Shown: positions 22,233 through 34,040 of the stretch, in pieces | How the letters are laid out: each line of letters starts with the position of its first letter | Position numbering within the stretch: position 1 is the first letter of the stretch | Origin: Allacma fusca | Lineage: Eukaryota > Arthropoda > Collembola > Symphypleona > Sminthuridae | Assembly: GCA_947179485.1 (NCBI GenBank) | Contig: OX359246.1 | Location: forward strand, 5,394,001 to 5,458,000 | Direction of reading: 5' to 3' | DNA length: 64,000 bases | Notes under the pieces: generated by a model | Database searches by the model: none | Told to the model about the DNA's origin: nothing | What the model saw: only the letters and a program-made list of their open reading frames with translations | Position numbers and translations under genes: made by a program

Positions 22233-24179
22233 TTAATTGCCTACCCCTGCTTGAATATTTAATACATGCCAAGTCTCCCAAAAGTGACACACTCCAGCAA
22301 TGCTAAACAGCAGTGGAAACATCAAGAACATAAGACTAGTCTGCGTCACTGACAACGGTTTCCAATCATACTCAGATGAAGACAATGCATTTTGATCCAA
22401 TTCTTCTAGGTCAAAGATATAACGATACGACCAGTTTATAAAAAACGCCTTCATCTCAAGAAACTTAAAGCGGCGGAACAAACTGATGATTCCCGTGTCC
22501 AGAAACTGTTGCGCAATAAAATACAACAAAGCTGCATTGGGATTATAAAACATCCAATTAATAGGTGTAATTAAAATTGGTTTCCTCCCTTCAAAACAGT
22601 ATAGGCTCGGTTTCACCAAAGAAAGATAAGCCGCAATGAAGCTCACATATTGAAGGCTTTTCACTCCACATGTTTTTTTCGTCGACATTAAGACATAAAA
22701 ATATTCCTTATCAGCCCTGCTTCGAATTCCCGCTACATATTTCGTCTTATTCCGTAGTCCGTCAATATAATCACACCCAAATAGGTATTCGTCCTTCCAG
22801 AAGAAACCAGTATCATCCTCCACAGTTGCAACTGGCGTGTAATCTTGATCAAATAACTCCTTAAAATCAGTCAAACTTTCTGGAATGGACGGGGATACCA
22901 GAAGGCTCTCAATGGAACAAGAATATACGTTACTGAGTATAAAAGCAACATAATTCCACAGCACCAATAAGGCAGCCATTTTTAACGATGTTTTCGGTTG
23001 AGCTACTAGAGCAACAAAAACCGTGAAAATTGATTGTTTACAAAAGGCTAATTTCATGACAAGTATCATGGAATGGGAAGAAACGAACAGAAATATTCAG
23101 GTAAACTTGTCAATTGGGCTAAAGAATGCTAACGGGTTAATTTTTAAGCTCTGTGTGTCGTTTTGGAAGTAGAAAAAATTAATGTACTCATATTCCTCCA
23201 TAAATCGCATCAAATATTTTGATGCCCATGTGGATTCTTTGGTGTAGGTACTTCCAAATACTCCTCCCATTCTATCGTCTCCGAGTGTTGTTTTAATGAT
23301 CCCAGTGGCGTTGAGAAACTTACTGATAATAAAGTAGATAATAACTAGATCCACTTGATCGGTCACTTTCTCAACGTTGATGAAATCTCGCAAACCCAAT
23401 ATCTGGATCTTTAGGGGCAAATTCACATCAGACAACTCCGTAGTTAAGGTAAATGCTATTTTATGGTGATTGTAGTCGTAACGTCGTTGGGACGATCTCT
23501 TAAACTTAGCATCGAATTTCAACCGCAGGTCTTCGTTATCGTTTTCAGGTAACAAATGAACGGAGTCCGTTCGCTTCAGACACAGCTCCTGTTTACGCGA
23601 GCAATAAAGATGAAGAACAAATATGTTCTCAACACGTGTGGAATCTGCTTCCCATGCAACGAAAAGCATATTTTCCGGGAAAGCCACTCGGAACCATGTA
23701 ACTTTCAGACGAACTTTCCTTTTAAAGATCATAAGTTCCATCAAGTTGAATCCCGCGTTTTTTGGGTAAAGTACGATAACGTAGTCTCGCTCAGGTTTTG
23801 AAGCCTTAGCAACATATTTGGCGCTAGGTTGCACTTTTAGAGTTTTCCCCGTTCTATTATTCGTTTGGTGTTCCTTCACGAGTATGTAAAGTTTACAATT
23901 AAATTTACCCAATTCTGTGTCTTCAGTGAAGGATAATAAATTTTCATCAGTGAGGAATGTCACCGGATGAAGAATTCTATTTGCTGTTTTTAAGGCTGAA
24001 ATTGCCTGATAGTGTTGATTTCTGTGATTTTCAGATTTTTTGGAGATCAGAATAGTTTGACAAGTTTCCAATGGAGCGAATAAATGGGAAAGAAAGATTT
24101 CTTCAGATTTTAATGAATCAACATGATACAGATGAGATATTATGGTCAGCAAAGTAATATGTTTGCAGTTTGGTTTCAT
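22233..24179 (-). pseudogene. Ionotropic-receptor-like copy IR1 with one premature TGA
   Basis: Same length and frame as intact IR2. Codons 1-360 run from 24179 to a TGA at 23097-23099, and the same frame then continues to the normal stop at 22233. In IR2 this codon is TGG (Trp361), at the start of the first membrane helix, so a single G-to-A change created the stop. There are no indels. All later features (membrane segments, pore segment, ligand-binding lobe 2, C-terminal helix) are preserved. Without readthrough the product would be a soluble N-terminal fragment. Recent inactivation or functional readthrough are both open. Confidence 0.75.
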
Positions 24180-25024
24180 TTGAAAAGGGAGAACGAAAGT
24201 GGTTGTTCCGAAAACTCAAATTCATTTATTGAGTGTCACTTGGAGTAGTCATTTGGTACTTCCTGAAAATTTTGCTTAAGCTAAACTTTACAGTATTTTA
24301 AATAAATATGGGAGGAAAGATTTGGGTACAATATTTGTTCTCGAACGAAAGGTGAATCGAGAACACTTATTCACACGGACTTCTTATTGAATTCAAAGTC
24401 AACACTGACGAAGGAAGTGCAAATTTACATTAATTTCAAAATTCCATTTGATTAACATCAGTAACAGAGTTCTGAAAACAAATACAAACAATAACTAACC
24501 ATGATATTTTTGGTTGCATCTATTTGTTCACCAGGCAGAGTATTGCAGAGTCATACCGCTGAGAATTGCATGAGTTCTTTATCATCTCTTGACTCGACAT
24601 TTAAAATATTTGTAGTCTATTGATTTTCGATCGCAACGCATCCCATTCTTTGGCAAATATTCGCGTATAGGTAGATGTACTAATTGCGTATAATTTCATG
24701 TAAAGCAGTCAGGTCAGATGTGCTCAGATCATAACTCTCCCGTGTAGAAATGTTCATTCCGGAACTATGATAATACTCGGCTAAGTACGATTGCAGAGTT
24801 TTGAAAATACTAGCTAGTATGAATTGTTTTCATGGAATTTAGGAAAATTGCGCTATTTGGATTTGTTCTAAAGTTTTACAAAATTTTGGAATTACAAAAA
24901 TGTTTTATAACCCCTAAACGTTTACCGAATAGACGCCTGAATTGTATTTGCGATGGTTTTATACTGAGCGAGTCAAAAGATTTGGCGCTCGGACGGGACA
25001 TGCGACGGACACACCAAATTCATA
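24180..25024. other. 5' flank of IR1
   Basis: Paralogous to about 39250-41090 upstream of IR2, with stretches such as the GTGCTCAGATCATAACTCT block shared. It probably includes the IR promoter, but I cannot place a TATA box or start site with confidence. Confidence 0.4.
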
Positions 25025-25032
25025 GTATCTGT

Positions 25033-25869
25033 TAGGAATGGGACTGTTCTGGTCCGGACCAGAAATTTTGGTCCATTCTGGTCTGTTCCCTGGTCTGTTC
25101 CCTGGTTACGAAAGGACCAAATGTATCTGGTCCAAGAACCTTGATAGACCAATTAAACCTGGTCCAGCTCAACGAACAGACCAGAATGTTTGGTCATTTG
25201 TTTGGCCCAGACCATTTGGAACGGTCCAGCAAACATTTCAAATGGTCGGACCAGATTCGATAGATGACCATTTAAGTATTTCCAATTCCAGCTAATAGAA
25301 TAGCATTGCTAGATTGTACAGCATGATACGGTCGAGAGACAATACAATACATGCTGGATGACAAACAAAGGAGAGTTCTCATTCAACGTGCCGTGGAGAA
25401 CACCCTTGCCTCCTGGATGATACATTGTGTCCGCGAGACATTAATATTTAGTATTGGTTAGTAAGGAAAACACTTGTGAAAATTCCTGTTGTAAAACTAA
25501 TAGAAAATATTTAAAAATTACAATTTTCAGATTTTGCTGACAATTTTACACTTTGTTTCAAATAATCAAATAAATTATTCAAAGCATTATCTAAATTGTC
25601 AAATGCTTGTATGTTGTGATCGTATTATGAACCTATTCGGTCCTAGTGGTCTGGTCTGTTCTGTTCCGGTCTGGTCCGAGTTGTTTTGAGGAACAGAACA
25701 TATGTTCCTGTTCCAGCAATTTGTGCGGACCAGATGGTTCCGGTCCTACAGGCTAAAAGACCTTGTGGTCCTGGTCCTACACTGAGAACAAATAAAATGG
25801 TCTGGTCCAGGCTCAAGGACCAGACCATTCCAAGAAATCCTGGAACATTCCGGAACAGTCCCACTCCTA
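25033..25869. mobile_element. hAT MITE, TGGTCC word family
   Basis: The tips are TAGGAATGGGACTGTTC and the complement of GAACAGTCCCACTCCTA. The 8-bp flanks GTATCTGT and GTAACGGT agree at six positions. The ends are full of TGGTCC/GGACCA words. The paralogous site near 41107 (AGTATCACTTCGCTC) is empty. Remnants of a related word family lie near 44630-44730 and 51780-51900. Confidence 0.75.
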
Positions 25870-25898
25870 GTAACGGTTCGCTCGTCATTATTTTTGAG

Positions 25899-26585
25899 TA
25901 GTGCATCGCATGGGTTCAGGTCGCACCCGGGTATTTGGGTTCAGGTCCAGGTTCAGGCTCAGTATGGGTGCATGTATTTTGGACCCAATAATTTTGGGTC
26001 CTTTCTGGGTACAATATTTTATACCCGTGAAATTGGGTACAGGTTCAGGTTCAGGACCAGGTACAGAGAAAAACCCGTTTTGATTTTACCTGTCAGGACC
26101 AGGTGTAACACATGAAAGACCTGAACCTGATCACAAAAGACCTGAAATGTTTGGGTTCATTGATTGAAAGTTAAAGGTCGGAGAATTTCAAGCTTCCAAG
26201 ATGATTTCCATCGCAAAAGCAATGGCAGGGTGTCCCAGGAACCAGAGAACTTGCATTCCTATTCATTTTAAATATATTTTGTACTATTTGTACTTTTAAT
26301 ACAAGATAAACTTTTAAAAAAGTTCGGATTCTCGAGTACCCAAAAATGTTCAGGTCCGGTTCAAAAATACCCGGGTTCAGGTCGTCTTTTGGGTACTTTT
26401 TCGGGTTCAGGTACTAATCAGGTGCGGGTACTACAACAATGCATTTGGGCCAGGTTCAGGATCGAAAAATTTTAACCTGTTAAATGGGTACATTTTCAGG
26501 TACAGGTTCACACTTTTGAGGTACCCAAAGTTTGGGTCCAGGTTCAGGTACAGGTTCGACTGTTTTGAACCCATGCGATGCACTA
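25899..26585. mobile_element. hAT MITE, GGTTCAGG word family
   Basis: The tips are exact 20-bp inverted repeats, TAGTGCATCGCATGGGTTCA. The flanks TTTTTGAG and TGTTTGAG match at seven of eight bases. Both ends carry GGTTCAGGTTCAGG, GGGTAC and CAGGTAC words. No gene inside. Confidence 0.8.
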
Positions 26586-27055
26586 TGTTTGAGCAACCTC
26601 TCCTATTTTATACGATTTTGTAATACCGCTTCGCTCATAAAAATGTGCGTCAAAAATTATTCATGCGTACTTTCAGAAACTATTTTCCTTTGAAGCAAAT
26701 AGCTGCAATAACTTCAAAATAATTGAAGTTAGAACTCCTTAGACTTAATTGCAGCTTTTGTGTCGATCGGTATAGCTGCAATGCGTGGCGTGTCATTTCC
26801 GAACCACTACAGCACCGCACGCTCAGAACCATTTCAGCGTGGTCACCTGAACGGTAAATAATCTCTATATTATAACCGCCACTTTCTGTATGTGGCTATT
26901 AAAATTTCGCGCTCTACTGTTAAAGTAAGCGCGCAAGATTTAGCCATACAATAAGTCTCCACAACTGGGATTTATTCGTTCTCATTTCACTATATAGCAA
27001 GCCGCCATGTATTATAATATGTCACTATATAGCCAAGAAAGCCGGTGTGGTATAG

Positions 27056-27155
27056 CAATCAAGCCGAGAAGCAAAGCGAGCAGCGAGCGAGCTGAAACTC
27101 TGTCGCAGAGGAGACAGAGCTTTTCAGCTCGCTATGCTTCTCGGCTTGCTTCTTG
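27056..27155. repeat. Foldback with AAGCCGAGAAGC arms
   Basis: AAGCCGAGAAGCAAAGCGAGC and later GCTCGCTATGCTTCTCGGCTT form long inverted arms around CTGTCGCAGAGGAGACAG. A related foldback lies at about 61231-61320. It could form a strong hairpin in RNA or cruciform DNA. Confidence 0.6.
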
Positions 27156-27180
27156 CTTGCTTGCTGCATACACCACCGGC

Positions 27181-27970
27181 TAGGGATGTATAAATCTCAA
27201 GTTTTTCAGTCAAAGTCGCAAAGAGTCCCATACTCCATCCGAATCAGTCAGTCAGTCAGTCAGCAAAACTAATCCAAGCAGTCACAGTCAGTCTCAGTCG
27301 CAATACTTTAAGTCAAAATCAGTCCGAGTCGTATATGCATGTATGCGACATCTAGCGATATGGTAAACATCGTTTTTTAAACCATTGGGTTTTGATGAGG
27401 ACATTCCGGAACCTTCATATTAAACAACTATTGGCAATTGTGTAAATTCCATTTTTTGTCCCGAACTCGAACTCGGGACATTCCAGCGGGGGACCTAAGT
27501 CCCAGGAATGCACAAAAATACATGCCAAAAATTTTGTGTAAATGTAAAAATGGGCACAATGCACAACGCCGATCAACTAGAATTATACGTACTCTGGAAT
27601 CGCTCATAAGCTATTGATATCTCCTTAGTGAATGATGTATTACCCTCGGCTGCTTCCGTCAAAAATTGACTCCCCCATACGCTCGAAAATCGCATCGCAA
27701 TGTTTTTCCATTGCGACAGCAAAGGATTTCTAGATGAGTGTATTTCTATCGCAATGGAAAAACATTGCGACACGATTTTCGCGCGCATAGGACATTTGGA
27801 CTGCTGGGATACCGAGTGAAATAGAGTCATTGGGAGTTTTTACGATCAGTCACAGTCAGTCAAAGTCTTTCACAAGTCTTAATTCTTCAGTCATATTCAG
27901 TCCAGTCGCATCAGTCTGACTGTATCACAGCAGTCTCTCAAAAGACTGCAGTCAAAATTATACTACCCTA
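27181..27970. mobile_element. hAT-like MITE, CAGTC word family
   Basis: The tips TAGGGATGTATAA and TTATACTACCCTA pair with mismatches. The ends contain tandem CAGTCAGTC and CAGTCACAGTC words. The flanks (CCACCGGC and ACCGCCTT) do not form a clean duplication. The middle has an inverted repeat at about 27693-27772 whose arms, TCGCAATGTTTTTCCATTG, face each other. Confidence 0.55.
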
Positions 27971-28893
27971 ACCGCCTTGCTTCGATATAGAGTAGTCGTA
28001 TACTACATAGAGCGGCTTGCTATATAGTGGAATGAGCGCAGCAATGAGAAAGCTTTAAATTACCACTCTCCTGCGTGCTTTACCATTCGCAATATTACGC
28101 AATTTTCGATTAACACTTAAAAGCGCTAATCATAATTATTATAAACATTAGACATAAATCATCAAAGGATTAAATTAAGTCTGGTAGTGAGAAAAACTAC
28201 GTTCGGTTACAGCACTGACGAACTTCAGGAGAGGAGAATTTTAATGACTGAACTTTGTACACATAAGTGTGAGATACTTATTAGGAAAAAGCAAATGGAA
28301 TTGAAAGTACTTATTGCAAGTTTTTATATATAATGTCAGTTAAATTCTCAGAATTAGTATTGCTGAAGTTATTTGCTCACTATTTTTTAATTACAATCCT
28401 TTACATCCATACATTTGATCTTTATATCCCGTAAAAATATCATTAGGAATAATTAATGATTGATTTGTAGGAACCCAGGACTTTAGTAACAATAGCAATT
28501 GAAAAGTGTTGCGCTAATATGAATTCCTTTCACTTTTCCTATTTTAAATTATCAGCACGTCCAGTGTCTGAGGCTTCAGTTGCATTATGACGGTACAACT
28601 GAGATATATACAAATTATAATCACATAAAAAATCATATTTGATCAGCACGTTGTGCTGATCCACTAACAATAAGTGGTGAAGCACCATATAGTGATGCAA
28701 CAGCAAGATTTAATAACAATGTTTGTTGGTATTAAGTTGATCAAGCGATTAATTAAGTTCTACGTGTATAGCCAATTATTGCGTTTGGGAGAGAACTTTA
28801 GTGGGCTGGAGCGTTGTACCATAATGTTTTGATGATGAATTGCCAACTAGCTATTTGAAACGAATTGTTAATCTTACAATTAATAGTTCATAT

Positions 28894-29802
28894 CATACTT
28901 GCAGCCGTTCAGTTCATAAAGTGGTGAACTGAACTGAACTAGCCCTTATTTTCATTGTTTTTGAATGAACTTGAACGAACTAGTTAAATGCAAAATTATG
29001 ATTGAATGAATTTGAATTGAACTTAGCAGAACTTATTATGAATGTGAACGAACGTTCGTTGTACGTTCAAGTAACACAAACTGAACTGAATTGAACTTAA
29101 GAGTCCAGGTTTGAATATAAACTTTTATATTCGTGAACGCAACACGAATATCAACCAAGTACATATAAACTGCATGACAATATATGTATTTTATAGTTAT
29201 AATCTCAAAAGCTAACACGCTGGCTTTTGACAACTCATTTGAATGACCTTAAATTACAAATCAAAAAAATATTTATTTACAAGCAAGCTGGTTTCTTATA
29301 TGTATTTAATAACGCATTTATTTGGCTTATCGTATGAGTTAAAACATTTAATAATTGTAAGCATATTTGCATGATTTATTAACTTGTTTACCAGAAAGCT
29401 CAAAATTATTACTGCTTTCACAACTCCAGTGTTTTGAAAGCAGTAATTTAATCAGCCATTTAGCCAAAAATACTTTTTTAGTCAAATTTCAAAGTCAGTT
29501 ATAAAAATCAAACTAAATGTCACTTAAATATATAATAAATGACTTGAACTAATTGGTTCGCTAATGACAGATAAAGCGAACTGAACTGAACGACCGAAAA
29601 GTATATAATGAATTGAATTGAACTTTTAAAAAATACTGCAAGGGTGAACTGAACTGAACGTAACGACTGGAAAGTACGCAGTGAATTGAACTGAACTACA
29701 ACAGGCTTTGGACAACGGGAACTGAACTTAACTGAACGGCACGAAAAATTTGGGGATGTGAATGGAACTGAATTTGAACTTTGGATCAAAACTGCAAGTA
29801 TG
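28894..29802. mobile_element. hAT MITE, GAACT word family, copy 1
   Basis: The tips are CATACTTGCAG and CTGCAAGTATG. The exact 8-bp duplication GTTCATAT lies at 28886-28893 and 29803-29810. The ends are GAACTGAACTGAAC runs. A reverse-oriented copy lies at 56544-58569. Confidence 0.9.
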
Positions 29803-29819
29803 GTTCATATGTCTTATAT

Positions 29820-30219
29820 CTCTTTATTGTCTTTAAGTACACATACTATGACAATCTTACAATTCATTGTTTACATTGCATGTTAATTGGGGGATGGGAC
29901 GCAGCCCAATAATCTTAACCTAATTTGCTTAAACTATGGAGGAGAGAGAGCAAGGTAACATAGAAGGAGATAATATCCCACGACGAACTGTGGGTGCACT
30001 GTCAAGCTATGGCAGGGACACCACTATCCCAATGGCTCGGTAAATCCACTCACGTTGAAGTGAGCGTTGGGTGTGTGCTAACTAGCAGTACATCCCACAG
30101 AACCCAACATCTATCTCTCTCTTTCCCTCACCTCCGCGACAGCAGGGGCACTGGGCTTTGAAGCCATTCCTCAGCGATGGTAGTTGAGTACATTCAGTGC
30201 TGGACTACTCCTGCTGCCC
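29820..30219 (-). mobile_element. LINE-like fragment, copy 2
   Basis: Reverse-oriented relative of 7870-8186, flanked by the exact 15-bp repeat TCATATGTCTTATAT (29805-29819 and 30220-30234). The 3' end reads GACAATAAAGA on the minus strand. Its insertion point overlaps the right target duplication of the adjacent hAT. No intact coding frame. Confidence 0.75.
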
Positions 30220-30358
30220 TCATATGTCTTATATGAGATTACTTTGCCCAGCGAAGCTGGTTATTAATATTAAGCCTTCTCGACATGCCATGTATACGGG
30301 ATCTATAGCAATTTACGGTTTTGTGTATATTCTCACAATTCTCAAGTAATTGCCCCTG

Positions 30359-30382
30359 TGCGGAGCACAGGGCTTTTACTAG
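30359..30382 (+). repeat. Internal Helitron-type 3' end
   Basis: CCCTGTGC-GGA-GCACAGGG forms an 8-bp stem, followed by CTTTTA and CTAG. This is a second Helitron terminus about 200 bases before the outer one, so the element is a tandem or nested Helitron. Confidence 0.6.
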
Positions 30383-30802
30383 TCCTTATAAATTACCCGC
30401 CTAGGCATGGAGTTTGTGGCTATTAAAATTTTGCGCTCTACTCTTAAGATCAGCGCGCAAGATTTAGGCATACAGTAAGTTTGCGCGACTGGGCTTGATT
30501 TGTAAGCGGTTAAACCTCTACACTCGCACTACAACCTCTCCAAGTAATTGTTCCTGTGAAGCACAGGGCTGCTACTAGTACAATTTATTCGGGCTATCTT
30601 ACACTGTCCAACTGAGGCGATGGTATCATATTACGCTCTACATAGATAGGTTAATGTCACAAATGATACTGCTCTTTTTCTTTAAGTCCCCTGAAATTTC
30701 AATGAAACATTTTAATAGCGTCATATTTTGTAATGATTTCTTCCAAAAATGATTACTTGTGAGTACACAATAACGTATTAGAGGTGCGGCAATTCAGTAG
30801 AT

Positions 30803-31343
30803 TAGTGGTCGGACCAGTTCAGTCTGGTTCGCAAAATTCAGTTTAGTTCGGTTCACAAAGTGAACTGAATCGAAAATCAAAATTGCAGTTCAGTTAGCTT
30901 TTCTTCGGTTCAGTTCAGTCCAGTTTTCTCTGTGAACTGAACTGAACTGATTCCAAAACAGTTTAACGCGCCAGGTTAAAACTATAGCGCAAATAGTTTC
31001 CGTTTTGGTAAGTACAATATATATAATATATGTTTGTACATACACGCATACACACATATAAAATGTGTTCTTAGATTTGTATAATTATATAGCACGGCAA
31101 ATGCAACCGTCAGAAATGAGAAGTGCGTCATGACAGAAACAGGCTTTATTGTGCATGCATAAAAATCCGTTCCAACAATTCAGTTCAGTTCAGTTTTACG
31201 CTAAAACCGAACCATTCAGTTTGGTTTGTGTATCGAACTGAACCAAAATTTGTATGAACCAAACTGAACTGAACTGAACTGAACTGAACTGAACTGAACT
31301 GAACTGAAATTTTCAGTTTTGAACTGAACTGGTCCGACCACTA
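30803..31343. mobile_element. hAT MITE with TAGTGGTCGGACC tips and GTTCAG words
   Basis: The tips are TAGTGGTCGGACC and GGTCCGACCACTA. The exact 8-bp duplication CAGTAGAT is at 30795-30802 and 31344-31351. A perfect GAACT tandem run lies near 31262-31308. It shares its tips, but not its words, with the element at 42933-43432. Confidence 0.9.
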
Positions 31344-31407
31344 CAGTAGATATGAATATGGATAAATCCTTTAACCCAATATCAGGTAGTTCATTCGAAA
31401 TTAGATT

Positions 31408-34040
31408 TTATATCAAAAGTAAAGTACAAGTTCCTCAAATAGCAAAATCAATGAAAACGAGTACAGACTCCCTTTCTATTACATGAAAATTCCGGGAAAG
31501 GGTTACTACTGCTTAAAGTAATCCAGCGTAGCGTTCCATTTTAAGTGTGTGAATGTATCCACGCAGTGCTCGGCACGGGTACGAAAAATCGGTACCCGTA
31601 CCCGTATCCGTACCCGAAGTGCGGGTATTTCAATAACTGGTATCTATACCCGTACCCATACCCGAATATCCGGGTACAAATTTTTCGTACCCGTACCCGC
31701 AATGTTATCTCAATCCATGTACCTGTACCCGCATTGTACCCGTACCCGAAAATACTCGAAAATTGTACCCATACTCGGGTATCTCAGTGTCGTACCCGTA
31801 CTCGTACCCGGGTACTTTATCCAGATTTGTTTTAATGTAATACATAGTACGTTATATGTAATAATGTATGACACCTGAGTGGGTAATTTTGACTAGCTAG
31901 AGAGGTATTTGACATTATATACTTTATTGAAGAGTAGAGCGTTTTTGATTAGAAGTAAAATTATCCCCATTTGATTGTTTATGGGCTGATGGGCGAAGTA
32001 TTTTATAGCACCCAGTCCATATGTACATGCATTTTTGGCTTGGGACTTGGCGACTCGATTTTTCACTTCTTGATTTATTCGGCCTTTTACATTAATTTTC
32101 TCATCTCAGTAGCTCTGTGTACATGTTAATCATTAATATCTTGTTACAAATATCCGCCTTTTCCTAATCAACTACTAATTACAAAAAATATCTTGCCATC
32201 CAACTCATCGGAACTCTAATTTTTAAATTAATTGTGGCTAATATCAACCATGTTGAAATAATTGGAATACGTGGATATTGCTTAGAATCAATTTATTTGC
32301 CAAGCTTTCGAACTCAAACAGTGTTCATCTTCAGGGCTTAATTATGACTAACTATGTTATCCTTGTTTGATGTAGTATTTATAAAAGTTTTACAAATTAA
32401 TGGGATTAATTGTGGCTAATGAAGTATTCTAGAAGTCCTATTCGAAGAAACCTATTCTCTACTTCTATTTTGATATTATTCCTCGTCTGTTTATTAATTA
32501 TTCTTCCTAAAACCTGTTTCCATAAATATATATATTATAGATATAAATATATATTTTAGCAACACAGTCTGAAATACAGTTACTGCATGTTGTAAGGTTA
32601 AAAGGGTATTAACAATAAGCTATATGTATTCAGAATTACTAAAAATACCGACAGAATTTTCCAACGGAAGTTCCATTATTTTCATAAAATTCATCAAAAT
32701 GTCTCAAATCTCAACATATCCAAATACTCGGGTACAATGGTCGCGGGTACGGGTAAATGACACCATTATACCCGTACCCGGTGGGTATATACCCATTTTG
32801 AAATCCTTGTACCCGTACCCATACCCGTATCCGTACCCGAAATTTTGAGCCGACCAAAGTGTACCCGGGTAGTACCCGGAATTGTTCGGGTACACAAAAT
32901 CCGTACCCGGGTAGTACCCATACCCGTACCCATACCCGTTTACCCGAGTATTACCCATACCCGTGCCGAGCACTGTATCCACGTGTCCCGAAACCTTTCT
33001 CAAAGGTCACACCAAAGACCATCACAACAAAACTTCTATTTGCAAAAACAAATATTACCAATACGATGTTATCCGAGTAATGGAGAACAATAATACGACT
33101 GCAAAAAATTAGTACAGTAAGGGAAACGTTATTTAGCCAAGAAATGGTGACGCTGTAGCACATATTAAAAACATGAACAAGAACTTCCGCCTCGGGGAAA
33201 CATTTAACGCTGCGATCATAAATCAGAGGTATTTGGTGCTCCCGGTCATCCCGCTAAATTGAAATCATTTTTAGAACATCCTCGCTTAGTTTCTCTAGGA
33301 ACAGTACTACACTGGTTATAGCTAGTAAGCATTGCGTAGAAAAGTGGAAAAACCAAGCAGTTTCGTGCATCCACAGTATTAGAAACATCAGGAAATTTTG
33401 TAATGACTCCGAAAAAAGGTAGAAATGTAAAACTCTTTTGAAAAAAATTGGAACTAAAATGTTTAAAACAATTATTGTCATGAAACAAGTGTAATGGCAA
33501 AGGAAGGACACAATCAGTTCTTTAACAGACAACCTCTTCCATCTAGACTCATCTTGGCAATTTTTATGGCCGATTTATTTAGCTGTAAAATATTACACTT
33601 TTAAAAAACACGCAGAGTTGCAAGGACATCAATCAGTTTACATTTTTATATATCTGCAACGACCGACCTTTTTGATACAGTGCGCCATAGGCCCACTTAG
33701 CTTGAGCAGGAAACAATGAAATGAACAAAGTCAAGAAGATTTCTGAAGCTCTAACCCACGATGTCAAAATCCCTGGTGTCGTGAAAATCCCCACAGACAC
33801 GTACATAAATATACATCAGTGGGAGTGTCACAGAATACGTACTTTTGGAGGAGGCGTTAGTGCCGGATTCCATTATAAGGAACACTGCGTACATGAATCG
33901 TATTATCCCATTCGCTGAAATTATTTTACATATGCCCAAAATCCTTTTCCTACTGCCCATACTTTGGACTGCCTGATTAGGTCCAGGCAGGCTGATTTCA
34001 AACGAATTAAACTCAATTTTGATGACCATTTCAAGCATTT
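31408..34040 (-). pseudogene. Gustatory-receptor-like copy B, split by a transposon
   Basis: The C-terminal exon is cut in two: codons after the family ESLQNFLMFLILWMHE region continue to 32976 and resume at 31563 beyond a 1.4-kb hAT insertion. Exon 1 remnants (about 33690-34040) need at least two frameshifts to match copy C, one at TTAATTCGTTTGAAATC and one near 33805. The donor AAAAAG|GTCGGT and the acceptor remain recognisable. Clearly dead. Confidence 0.7.
31564..32975. mobile_element. hAT MITE, GGGTAC word family, copy 2
   Basis: Same 18-bp tips as 16677-17515 (CAGTGCTCGGCACGGGTA). The exact 8-bp duplication TATCCACG lies at 31556-31563 and 32976-32983. It is inserted into the C-terminal exon of GR-B. 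It contains a nested ~115-bp repeat (about 32230-32345) that recurs at 59344-59463. Confidence 0.92.

Larger units (their letters stand above)
26862..30578 (+). mobile_element. Helitron-like element carrying nested insertions
   Basis: The left end starts TCTCTATATTATAACC after an A. The right end is the hairpin CCTGTG-AAG-CACAGG followed by GGCTGCTA and CTAG, then T, the layout of a Helitron 3' terminus inserted between A and T without duplication. The host sequence on either side is continuous in the paralog near 41820-41850 (unoccupied site). A second Helitron-type end lies inside at 30382. No Rep/helicase frame is present. The interior holds two hAT MITEs, a LINE fragment and a large foldback. 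Confidence 0.7.

Noticed and set aside
23097-23099. Selenocysteine at the IR1 TGA
   Set aside because: The paralog has Trp here, receptors of this class are not selenoproteins, and no SECIS-like stem was recognised downstream.
31260-31320. CRISPR-like array of regularly spaced short repeats
   Set aside because: The repeats are contiguous GAACT words at the end of a hAT element, with no unique spacers and no cas genes, in a eukaryotic context.
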